From Kineococcus terrestris (GTDB taxonomy: Bacteria > Actinomycetota > Actinomycetes > Actinomycetales > Kineococcaceae), in NCBI RefSeq assembly GCF_041020765.1, contig NZ_JBEUEJ010000003.1: a stretch of 64,000 bases of DNA; one strand, written 5' to 3'. The number at the start of each line of letters is the position of its first letter. Positions within the stretch are counted from its first letter, which is position 1. The notes beneath the pieces were generated by a model. It was given only the letters and a program-made list of their open reading frames with translations. It was not told the DNA's origin and searched no databases. Made by a program: the position numbers and the translations under genes. Positions 7,869 to 15,332 of this stretch are shown piece after piece.

Positions 7869-8854
7869 CGCTGCCCGGCGAGGAGGCCGCCACCCCCACC
7901 GGCACGACCACCACCGCCCGGGCCCGGCGCGCGCGCAAGCCCGCGCTGGACGCCGCCGCGGCCGGCGCGGTCGACCTGGCGCGCGCCGCCGCCGAGGAGG
8001 TCGCCGACCCCGGCACCGTCGGCGAGCACCTGGGCGCGGTGGCCGAGGGCGACCGGATCGTCACCCACACCTTCGCGTGCGCCCTGCCCGGTTACCGCGG
8101 CTGGCAGTGGAGCGTCACCGTCACCCGCGCCTCGCGCGCGCGCAACGTCACCGTCAGCGAGGTGTGCCTGCTGCCGGGCGAGGACGCGCTGCGCCCGCCG
8201 ACGTGGCTGCCGTGGGCCGAGCGGATCGCCCCCGGCGACGTCGGCCCGCACGACACGCTGCCGCGCAAGGAGGACGACCCGCTGCTGGACCCCGGCTACG
8301 AGGTCGTCGGCGAGCAGGTCGCCGCCTCCGAGGCCGACGAGCTGGCGCTGTGGGAGCTGGGCCTGGGCCGCGAGCGCGTCCTGAACCGCACCGGGCGCGA
8401 CGAGGCCGCGACCCGCTGGTACGAGGGCGACCGCGGCCCGCGCGGGGAGGTCGCCGAGCACGCCAAGGCCCAGTGCTCCACGTGCGGGTACTTCCTGGCG
8501 CTGGCCGGCTCGATGCGGCAGGTCTTCGGGGTGTGCGCCAACGAGTGGTCGCCCGACGACGCGCGCGTCGTCAGCGCCGACCACGGCTGCGGCGCGCACA
8601 GCGAGACCGACGTCGAGGTGGAGGCCGTCGCGCCCGCTCCGCCGGTCGTGGACGACCTGGACGGCGACCTGGAGCTCGTCCGCCCCGACGAGCCCGCCGG
8701 GGCGCCCGGGGCCGTGGAGGCCGCCGGGGCGCCCGGGGCCGTGGAGGCCGCCGGGCCCGCGGACGGCGCCGCCACCGCGGACGCGCCGGAGGGCACCGCG
8801 GACACCGCTCCGGGCGAGGCTCCGGGCGACGCGGACGGCGACGACGGTCGCTGA
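7865..8854 (+). CDS. DUF3027 family protein
   Basis: Actinobacterial protein of 329 residues and unknown function. The conserved core spans about residues 20-250 (CALPGYRGWQWSVTVTR; LPWAERIAPGDVGPHDTLP). It has a four-cysteine set likely to bind zinc: CSTCGYF, GVCANEW and HGCGAHSE. The last 60 residues are a low-complexity Ala/Gly/Pro/acidic tail encoded in part by a 27-base tandem duplication (8701-8754). It is translationally coupled to the upstream CSD gene and followed directly by the sacsin-like ATPase, in a frame one base further on. Confidence 0.85.
   Translation: MTLPGEEAATPTGTTTTARARRARKPALDAAAAGAVDLARAAAEEVADPGTVGEHLGAVAEGDRIVTHTFACALPGYRGWQWSVTVTRASRARNVTVSEVCLLPGEDALRPPTWLPWAERIAPGDVGPHDTLPRKEDDPLLDPGYEVVGEQVAASEADELALWELGLGRERVLNRTGRDEAATRWYEGDRGPRGEVAEHAKAQCSTCGYFLALAGSMRQVFGVCANEWSPDDARVVSADHGCGAHSETDVEVEAVAPAPPVVDDLDGDLELVRPDEPAGAPGAVEAAGAPGAVEAAGPADGAATADAPEGTADTAPGEAPGDADGDDGR
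8701..8754 (+). repeat. 27-bp perfect tandem duplication in the DUF3027 gene
   Basis: Two identical 27-base copies (8701-8727 and 8728-8754) encode repeated GAPGAVEAA-type residues in the disordered tail. In frame, so it only lengthens the tail. Confidence 0.9.
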
Positions 8855-9011
8855 GGGCGCCGGCTCCGCCCCCGGGGCCGGTGACCCCTTCGGGACCGCC
8901 GCCCACCGCGAGCGCGTCCTCGCCGCCTGGACGGCCTCGCCGGCCCGCTTCCGCGAGGACGCCAACGCGGAGGAGGACGCCGCCCTCGGCGCCTACCGCG
9001 ACCGCCTGGTC
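8847..9011 (+). other. N-terminal coding extension of the sacsin-like ATPase without a start codon
   Basis: In frame with the ATPase gene this stretch translates to a conserved-looking segment ending RFREDANAEEDAALGAYRDRL just before the ATP-binding N-box. Family members, as I recall them, carry this segment. Yet the frame holds no ATG, GTG, TTG or early CTG upstream of 9006. The real start is therefore non-canonical, lost, shifted by a sequence error, or reached by frameshift from the preceding gene. Confidence 0.55.
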
Positions 9012-11996
9012 GTGGAGCTGGCGCAGAACGCCGCCGACGCGGCCCTGGCCGCGGGCGTGCCGGGGCGGCTGCTGCTGCGCCTGCTCGACGACCCCGCCGG
9101 CGGCCCCGGCGTCCTGCTGGCCGCCAACACGGGCGCGCCGCTGGACGCCGCCGGCGTCGAGGGCTTGGCCACGCTGCGCGCCTCCGCCAAGGGCGGTGGC
9201 GCGGACGGCGGCGCCGACGGGACGGTCGGCCGCTTCGGCGTCGGCTTCTCCGCCGTGCTGGCCGTCAGCGACGAGCCGTCGGTGCGCTCGCGCGGCGGCG
9301 GGGTCCGCTTCTCCCGGGACCTGACCCGCGCGGCCGCGCTGGCGACCGGTGGCGCGCTGGCCGCCGAGGTCGCCCGGCGCGGCGGTCACGTGCCCGCGCT
9401 GCGCCTGCCCTTCCCCGCCGGGCCCGGCGCGGGCCCCGGCCCGGACGTGCCGCCGGAGGGGTTCGACACCGTCGTGGTCCTGCCGCTGCGGGACGCCGCG
9501 GCCCGGCGCGTGGCCGAGGAGCTGCTGGACGCCTGCGACGACGTGCTGCTGCTGGCGCTGCCCGCGCTGGACGAGGTCGTCGTGGAGCGGCCCGGCGCGC
9601 CCGCCCGGCGGCTGGCCGACGCCGGCGACCGCTGGCACGTCGTGCGCCGCACGGGCCGGCACGAGGGCGCCGCCCTCGCCGGGCGCGGGGTGGAGGAGCG
9701 TGCGCGGCTGCGCTTCGACGTCGCCTGGGCCCTGCCCCGCGAGGGGTCCGGCGCCCGCCCGCCGGGCGTGGTGCACGCGCCGACGCCCACCGACGACGAG
9801 CTGCCGTGGCCGGCGCTGCTGGTGGCGACGCTGCCGCTGGGGCCGGACCGGCGCCGGGTGGCGCCGGGACCGGCCACCGACGCCGTGCTGGACGCCGCGG
9901 CCGCCGCGTACGTGGACCTGCTCGTCGAGCGCGCCGTGGACGGCGCAGACGCCCCGGCGCTGCTGCCGTTCGGGGCGGCCGCCGGGCGGGTGGACGCGCA
10001 GCTGCGCGAGCGGGTCCTGGAGCGGGCGCGCACGGCGCCGCTGCTGCGCGCCGTGGAGGACGCGGCGGAGGGGGCCGGCGAGCCGCTGCTGCTGCGCCCG
10101 GCCGGCGCCGTCGCGCTGACGGGCCCGGGCGCCGACGACCCCGTCCTGCTGGCCGCGCTGGCGCCGTCGCTGGCGGGCCTGATCGCCGCGCCGCGCGCGC
10201 TGGACCGGCTGCTGGGCGAGCTGGGCGTGGCGCGGCTGACGCTGGCCGACGCCCTGGAGTCGCTGCCGCCCGGGCGCACCCCGGCCGGCTGGCGCTCGCT
10301 GTACGGGGCGCTGCTGCCGCTGGCCGGGGACCTGAGCGCCCGCGAGGCGATGGGCGCGCTGCCGGTGCCGCTGCTGGACGGCCGCCTCGTCCACGGCCCG
10401 CGCGGGCTGCTGCTGCCCGGTCCAGCGCCGGAGGACCCCGAGGAGCTGGAGGCGCTGGCGGAGGCGGCGGGCGTGCTCGCCGGGTACGGGCTGCGGCTCG
10501 TGCACCCGGAGGCCGCGGCCGGTGCCGGGGCGGAGCTGCTGGAGCGGCTCGGTGCCCGCGCGGGCGGGGCCCGCGTCCTGCTGACCGACCCGGCGGTGGC
10601 GGCCGCGGTGCGCGACTCCCCCGACGCCGAGGACCCGGACGCGGTGGCCGAGGCGGTGCTGGCGGTCGTGGCCGCCGCCGTCGGCACCGGTCCGGGCGCG
10701 GCCGAGCGCGCGGAGGAGCTGGCGCGGGACCTGCCCGCCCTGGGCGACCTGGCGCTGCCGGACGCCGACGACGAGCTGACCCCCGCGAGCGCCCTCGTGC
10801 TGCCCGGCACGCTGGCCGGGCGGGCGCTGGACCCGGCGGCCGTCGGCGTGGTCGACGCCGGCCTGCTGGCGCGGTGGGGCCCGGACGTGCTGCGCGCGGC
10901 GGGGGTCCTGCGCGCGCCGGCCGCGGTGCACCTGCCGGTCCTCGACCCGGCGGACGGCGCCGGCGGCACCGACGACGACGCGGACGACCCCGCGGCGGGC
11001 CTGGACGGCCTGGACGCCTACGCCGACGAGGTCTGGGGCGACGTCCTGGACGCCGAGCCGGGCACGGTGCTGGAGGACGTCGCCGTGGTGCGCGACCTCG
11101 ACCTCGTCGTGGACGCCTGGCCGGAGGTCGTGGCCGCGCTGGCCGCCTCGCCCGCGGGCGCCGAGGCGCTGACCCGCCCGTGGCGCGCGGGCGGGCGCGC
11201 CCGGCAGCCGCACGCGGCGTGGTGGCTGCGGCACCGCGGCCCGGTGCCGCCGGTCAGTCGCTCGGGCGCGTCGCCCGCGTGGCTGCCGGCGGCGCCACCG
11301 TGGACGGCGGACCTGCCCGTGCCCGTGCGCCGGGCCCTCGGGGTGCTGGACGCGCCGGCGGACGCGGGGCCCGCCGACGTGCTGCCGCTGCTGGCGGCGC
11401 TGGCCGCCGCGCGCGCTCCCGTGCCGCCGGCGGACCTGCTGGCGGTCTGGTCGCTGCTGGCCGTGCACGCGGACGAGCTGCCGCCCGCGCCGCCGCCGGA
11501 GCGGCTGCGGGTGCTCGACGCCTCCGGGCTCGCGACGGCGACCGTCCCGGCGCAGGACGTCGTCGTGCCCGACGACCCGCTGTGGGCGCAGCTGGCCCAC
11601 CTCGGGCCCCGGCTGCTGGTCCCGGCGGCCGCGGCCGCGCGCGTGGCCGACGTCCTCGACCTCGACCTGGCCTCCGACCGCGCCGACGGGGAGCCCTCGC
11701 GCACCGGCGGCGAGCCGCAGGAGGTGCCGGGGGCGCTGGCGGCGCTGCTGCCGGGCGCACCGCGCACCTGGCAGCGGGTGGGCGACCTGGCCGTGGACGG
11801 GCGGCCGGTGCCCGTGTGGGTGCTGGGGTCCGGGCCGGACGCGGTGGTCCTGGCCCGCGACGCGGCCGCCGCGGCCGACGGTCTCGCGCACGCGGCGGGG
11901 CGCTGGGCGCTGCGGCGCGCCGCGGCGGCGGTGCTGCTGGCGCCGGACGCGGCCTCGGCCGACGCCGTCCTGGCCGCGGAGCTGCCCGGTCTGTGA
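9012..11996 (+). CDS. Sacsin-like / Hsp90-type GHKL ATPase
   Basis: Large protein with an N-terminal histidine-kinase/Hsp90-like ATPase fold. The N-box VELAQNAADAA sits at the very start; the ANTGAPL and GRFGVGFSAVLAVSDEPSV boxes follow within the first 100 residues. The remaining roughly 890 residues are Ala/Leu-rich helical sequence without a recognised domain. Bacterial homologues accompany DUF3027 and CSD genes in actinobacteria (recollection), suggesting a stress or chaperone role; this is not demonstrated. GTG 9012 is the first canonical start but begins inside the ATP-binding N-box, so the true N terminus must be upstream (see 8847-9011). Confidence 0.8.
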   Translation: MELAQNAADAALAAGVPGRLLLRLLDDPAGGPGVLLAANTGAPLDAAGVEGLATLRASAKGGGADGGADGTVGRFGVGFSAVLAVSDEPSVRSRGGGVRFSRDLTRAAALATGGALAAEVARRGGHVPALRLPFPAGPGAGPGPDVPPEGFDTVVVLPLRDAAARRVAEELLDACDDVLLLALPALDEVVVERPGAPARRLADAGDRWHVVRRTGRHEGAALAGRGVEERARLRFDVAWALPREGSGARPPGVVHAPTPTDDELPWPALLVATLPLGPDRRRVAPGPATDAVLDAAAAAYVDLLVERAVDGADAPALLPFGAAAGRVDAQLRERVLERARTAPLLRAVEDAAEGAGEPLLLRPAGAVALTGPGADDPVLLAALAPSLAGLIAAPRALDRLLGELGVARLTLADALESLPPGRTPAGWRSLYGALLPLAGDLSAREAMGALPVPLLDGRLVHGPRGLLLPGPAPEDPEELEALAEAAGVLAGYGLRLVHPEAAAGAGAELLERLGARAGGARVLLTDPAVAAAVRDSPDAEDPDAVAEAVLAVVAAAVGTGPGAAERAEELARDLPALGDLALPDADDELTPASALVLPGTLAGRALDPAAVGVVDAGLLARWGPDVLRAAGVLRAPAAVHLPVLDPADGAGGTDDDADDPAAGLDGLDAYADEVWGDVLDAEPGTVLEDVAVVRDLDLVVDAWPEVVAALAASPAGAEALTRPWRAGGRARQPHAAWWLRHRGPVPPVSRSGASPAWLPAAPPWTADLPVPVRRALGVLDAPADAGPADVLPLLAALAAARAPVPPADLLAVWSLLAVHADELPPAPPPERLRVLDASGLATATVPAQDVVVPDDPLWAQLAHLGPRLLVPAAAAARVADVLDLDLASDRADGEPSRTGGEPQEVPGALAALLPGAPRTWQRVGDLAVDGRPVPVWVLGSGPDAVVLARDAAAAADGLAHAAGRWALRRAAAAVLLAPDAASADAVLAAELPGL

Positions 11997-12014
11997 CGCG
12001 GGCCCCGCGAGGGG

Positions 12015-12296
12015 TCAGCCGCGGTGCAGCAGCGGGTCGGCGGGGTCGGCGCGCTCCCCCGCGCGCCGGCGGCGCCGGCGCGCGACGACCAGCCCGCCGA
12101 CGACGCCGAGGGCGAGCCCCGCGACGCACGCGCCCAGCCAGTTGCCCCGCCCGGCCTCCCGCAGCGCGGGCACGGCGAGACCCGCGACGAGCGCCAGCGC
12201 CCACGCCAGCGCGCCCACCACGACGGGCACCCGGTCGTCGTGCTGCGGCGGCGCCGGCGGCGGCGCGGCCTTCGACGGCGGCAGGTAGAGCGGCAC
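12015..12296 (-). CDS. DUF2530 family small membrane protein
   Basis: Protein of 93 residues with a proline-rich N terminus (LPPSKAAPPPAPPQHDDRVP), two membrane helices (about 25-45 and 55-75) and a basic C terminus containing RRRRRR. This is the DUF2530 layout seen in actinobacteria; function unknown. GTG 12296 is chosen because a CACACT hexamer ends 7 bases upstream. It is divergent from the DedA-like gene. Confidence 0.75.
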   Translation of the reverse strand: MPLYLPPSKAAPPPAPPQHDDRVPVVVGALAWALALVAGLAVPALREAGRGNWLGACVAGLALGVVGGLVVARRRRRRAGERADPADPLLHRG

Positions 12297-12302
12297 GCGC
12301 CC

Positions 12303-12308
12303 AGTGTG
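12303..12308 (-). promoter_or_regulatory. -10-like CACACT of the DUF2530 gene
   Basis: Reverse-strand CACACT ends 7 bases before GTG 12296. Variant of the window's leaderless promoter pattern. Confidence 0.4.
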
Positions 12309-12393
12309 CCCCGGGCACCGGCGGGCCCACCCCCTACCGGGAGGTGACACCGGACGGCACCGCGGGGTGACGACGCGGGCGGGGCCGGCGACC

Positions 12394-12399
12394 TACGGT
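12394..12399 (+). promoter_or_regulatory. -10 element TACGGT, leaderless DedA-like gene
   Basis: TACGGT ends 7 bases before GTG 12406; no Shine-Dalgarno sequence. Confidence 0.6.
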
Positions 12400-12405
12400 C
12401 GCCCG

Positions 12406-13035
12406 GTGGAGGTCTGGACGCAGGTGGGCGCGGCGCTGTCCCCGGAGGCGGGGGCGGGCGCCTGGACGTACGCGGCGCTGCTGCCGGCGATGGTCCTGGA
12501 GGGCCCGGTGGCCACCGTCGTGGGCGGTGCGCTCGCCGGTGCGGGGCACGCGTCGCTGCTCGCGGTGTGGGTGCTCGCGGTGGGTGCGGACCTGGTGGCC
12601 GACAGCCTGCTGTTCGCCGTGGGCCGCGCCGGGCACCGTCCGCGGGCGGCGCGCTGGCTGCACCGCCTGGGGCTGCGCGGCGAGCGCCGCGAGCGGCTGT
12701 CGCGGCGGGCGCACGAGCACCTGGGCTCGCTGGTGGTGGGCGCGAAGCTCGTCGACGTGGGCGCGGTGCCGGCGTTCCTGGCCACGGGGCTGGCGGGGGT
12801 GCCGTTCCACCGGGTGCTGGGCTGGAACGCGGTGTGCACGGCGGTGCGCGCGGGAGCGCTGGTCGCCCTGGGCGTGCTGGCCGGGCGGCACGCGCAGGCG
12901 GTGCTGGAGCACTGGTGGGCGGCGCCGCTGGCCGGGCTGGCGCTGGGCGGGGGCGTCCTGGCGGTGCGGGCGCTCGTGCTGCGGGCCCGCTCGGCGGCGG
13001 GCCGACGGCGGGGGGTGGCGCGTGCGGCGGCGTGA
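12406..13035 (+). CDS. DedA/VTT-like membrane protein
   Basis: Integral membrane protein of 209 residues with four to five hydrophobic segments. The VTT-like core contains MVLEGPVATVVGGALAG and a re-entrant-like KLVDVGAVPAFLATGLAGVP. DedA proteins are implicated in lipid scrambling and membrane homeostasis. In many DedA proteins the second motif begins with Arg; here a Lys stands in that place. It lies upstream of, and probably co-transcribed with, the two-component pair (41 bases to the kinase start). Confidence in the family is moderate. Confidence 0.7.
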   Translation: MEVWTQVGAALSPEAGAGAWTYAALLPAMVLEGPVATVVGGALAGAGHASLLAVWVLAVGADLVADSLLFAVGRAGHRPRAARWLHRLGLRGERRERLSRRAHEHLGSLVVGAKLVDVGAVPAFLATGLAGVPFHRVLGWNAVCTAVRAGALVALGVLAGRHAQAVLEHWWAAPLAGLALGGGVLAVRALVLRARSAAGRRRGVARAAA

Positions 13036-13075
13036 CCGGGCCGGCGGGCGGGCCGGCGGACGGACGGAGGACCGG

Positions 13076-14404
13076 GTGGGTGCCGGGCCGCGGCGGCGGC
13101 GTTGGCGCGAGCGGCGGCAGCGCTGGCGGGCCGCGCACCGCGAGCGCCGCGAGCGGGCGCGGGCGCGCCGGGAGCGGCTGGCCCGGCTGCTGCTGCCGTG
13201 GCCGCTGCTGACCGGCCTGGCCGTCGTCCTGGCCAGCGTCGCGCTGCCGGTGCTCAGCGGTGTGCACGACGCCCCGCTGGTGCCGGCCGCGCTCGTCACG
13301 ACGCTGGCCGCGGGGGCGGTGCCGCTGGCGCACGCGCGGCCCCGGGCGGCCGTGGCCGCGCTCCTGGCGGCCACCGCCCTGACGCCGCTGGTCGCGGCGA
13401 CGGACGTCAGCCCGTGGCCGTGGACGGTGCCGACGCTGCTGACCGCGTGCGCGACGCTGGCCGTCCTCGGGGTGGGCGGGCGCTGGCGGCCGGCCCTGCT
13501 GGGCTGGTGGGGGTCGGTGACGCTGGTGGTGCTGTCGGCGGCCGTGCTGGGCAGCCTGCCCGACGCGTACGGGACCGCCCGGGAGGTGGAGGCGGAGGTG
13601 CTGGCGGTGTGGTCGTCGAACACGGCGGCCGCGCTGGCGCTGGGCGGCGCGGCCGGGCACTGGTGGCGCACCCGCGGCGTCGTGGAGCGCTACCGCCGGG
13701 ACCGCGAGGCCGAGCAGGCGCGCCGGGTCCTGGTGGAGGAGCGCAACCGCATCGCGCGCGAGCTGCACGACGTGGTGGCGCACAGCATGTCGGTGGTGCA
13801 GGTGCGGGCGACCACGGCCGCCTACCGGCTGCCGGGCCTGGACGAGGCGGTGCGCGCGGAGTTCGAGGACATCGCGGCGCAGGCCCGCAGCGCGCTGCGG
13901 GAGATGCGCGGCCAGCTGGCCGTGCTGCGCGACGAGTCGCAGGCGGTGCTGCTGGCCCCGCAGCCGGGCGGGGAGGGTCTGGTGGCGGGGCTGGAGGAGC
14001 TGTGCGCGGGGGTGCGGCGCACGGGCTCGCGGGTGGAGCTGGAGGTGGCGGCGGGCCGGGGCCTGGACGACCTGGGGCCGGGCACGGGCCTGGTGGTGCA
14101 CCGCATCGTGCAGGAGGCGCTGGCCAACGTGGTGCGGCACGCGCCGGGCGCGGCCGTGGACGTGCGGGTGGGCGCACCGCCGGGCCTGGTGCGCGTGGAG
14201 GTCGTCAACGCTCCCGCCCCGGACCCGGGCGACGCCGGGGCCGCGGGGCCCGCCGAACCGGGGGAGGGTGGTGGGCACGGTCTGGTCGGGATGCGGGAGC
14301 GCGCGTCCCTGCTGGGCGGCCGGGTCGGCGCCGGGCCGCTGCCGGAGGGCGGGTGGCGGGTGCTCGCGGAGGTGCCGCGCACGGCGCGGCGGGAGGGGGC
14401 GTGA
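13076..14404 (+). CDS. Sensor histidine kinase, NarL/DesK type
   Basis: Membrane sensor kinase of 442 residues. A strongly basic N terminus is followed by about five hydrophobic helices (residues 45-190) with no large extracytoplasmic domain. The HisKA_3 motif is RIARELHDVVAHSM with His231 as phospho-acceptor. The HATPase region holds HRIVQEALANVVRHAPG and GGGHGLVGMRERASLLGG. GGAGG at 13066-13070 fixes GTG 13076; GTG 13022 inside the upstream gene is possible but less likely. The stop overlaps the response regulator start (GTGA), so the pair is coupled. Signal unknown; possibly membrane state. Confidence 0.9.
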   Translation: MGAGPRRRRWRERRQRWRAAHRERRERARARRERLARLLLPWPLLTGLAVVLASVALPVLSGVHDAPLVPAALVTTLAAGAVPLAHARPRAAVAALLAATALTPLVAATDVSPWPWTVPTLLTACATLAVLGVGGRWRPALLGWWGSVTLVVLSAAVLGSLPDAYGTAREVEAEVLAVWSSNTAAALALGGAAGHWWRTRGVVERYRRDREAEQARRVLVEERNRIARELHDVVAHSMSVVQVRATTAAYRLPGLDEAVRAEFEDIAAQARSALREMRGQLAVLRDESQAVLLAPQPGGEGLVAGLEELCAGVRRTGSRVELEVAAGRGLDDLGPGTGLVVHRIVQEALANVVRHAPGAAVDVRVGAPPGLVRVEVVNAPAPDPGDAGAAGPAEPGEGGGHGLVGMRERASLLGGRVGAGPLPEGGWRVLAEVPRTARREGA

Positions 14405-15108
14405 ACGTGGAGCCGGGGACGCGGACGGGCGGTGACGGCGACGCGGTCCGGGTGGTCGTCGTCGACGACCAGGCGATGATCCGCGCGGGGTTCACCGCGC
14501 TGCTGGGCGCGCACGCCGGCATCGAGGTGGTGGGCGAGGCCGAGGACGGTGCGCGTGCGCTGGAGGTCGTGGCGCGCACCGGCCCGGACGTGGTGCTGAT
14601 GGACGTGCGGATGCCGGTGCTGGACGGCCTGGAGGCCACCCGGCGCCTGCTGGGCGGCGCGGGCCCGCACCCGAAGGTGCTGGTGCTGACGACGTTCGAC
14701 GTCGACGACTACGTCTTCGAGGCGCTGCGCGCGGGCGCCAGCGGTTTCCTGCTCAAGGACGCCACGGCGCCGGAGCTGGTGCACGCCGTGCACCGGGTCG
14801 CGGCCGGCGACGCCCTGCTGGCGCCCGCGGTGACGCGGCGCCTGGTGGAGCACTGGGTGCGCCACCAGGAGCGGCCCGCCCCGCCGGCGGCGGCCGCGGC
14901 GCTGGAGGGCCTGACCCCGCGCGAGCTGGAGGTGCTGCGGCTGGTGGCGCGGGGCCTGTCCAACGGCGAGATCGCCGCTGAACTGGTCATCGCCGAGCAG
15001 ACGGCCAAGACGCACGTCAGCCGCGTGCTGACGAAGCTGGGCCTGCGCGACCGCGTGCAGGCGGTCGTGCTGGGGTACGAGACCGGGCTGGTCGGCCCCG
15101 GTCGCTGA
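14401..15108 (+). CDS. LuxR/NarL-family response regulator
   Basis: DNA-binding partner of the kinase at 13076-14404; 235 residues. The receiver domain spans about 16-132: acidic pocket VVDDQ, phospho-acceptor Asp68 in LMDVRMPV, and Lys in FLLKDATAPE. A GerE HTH lies at about 165-225 (LTPRELEVLRLVARGLSNGE, AEQTAKTHVSRVLTKLGLRD). The start GTG overlaps the kinase stop by 4 bases. A triplicated 13-base unit begins at its stop codon. Confidence 0.93.
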   Translation: MNVEPGTRTGGDGDAVRVVVVDDQAMIRAGFTALLGAHAGIEVVGEAEDGARALEVVARTGPDVVLMDVRMPVLDGLEATRRLLGGAGPHPKVLVLTTFDVDDYVFEALRAGASGFLLKDATAPELVHAVHRVAAGDALLAPAVTRRLVEHWVRHQERPAPPAAAAALEGLTPRELEVLRLVARGLSNGEIAAELVIAEQTAKTHVSRVLTKLGLRDRVQAVVLGYETGLVGPGR

Positions 15109-15136
15109 ACCCGGTCGCTGAACCCGGTCGCTGAAC
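15098..15136 (+). repeat. Three perfect 13-bp tandem copies across a stop codon
   Basis: The unit CCGGTCGCTGAAC is repeated three times without change (15098-15110, 15111-15123, 15124-15136). The first copy contains the response-regulator stop TGA. Since 13 is not a multiple of 3, further copies shift frame and do not lengthen the protein. Confidence 0.9.
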
Positions 15137-15332
15137 CCGGCCGAGGGACCGGCGGAGCAGTACCCCGGGAGTACGGGGGCGGTACCGGGGAGGCACGGCG
15201 GACGTCCGGCGTCGCCCCGGTGACCGACACCGGAACACCTCCCGCGGGCGACGACGGCGAGGGGTCCCGGGCGGTGGGATCGGGGTACCGGCGGCCCCGC
15301 CGGGAAACCCCTCCGGACTCCGGGAGAACACC
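15137..15332. other. Intergenic region before the glycosyltransferase
   Basis: No gene seen. The stretch has GTACCCCG near 15161 and the inverse CGGGGTAC at 15281-15288, plus CGGGAG as a Shine-Dalgarno before 15333. No clear -10 was found. Confidence 0.5.

Noticed and set aside
8571..11891. 1106-residue reverse open frame over the sacsin-like gene
   Set aside because: Arg/Gln/His-rich, no motif; the forward strand carries a GHKL ATPase. Long shadow frames are expected at this GC content.
11018..14278. 1086-residue reverse open frame
   Set aside because: Runs across four real genes; low-complexity Pro/Arg/Ala sequence.
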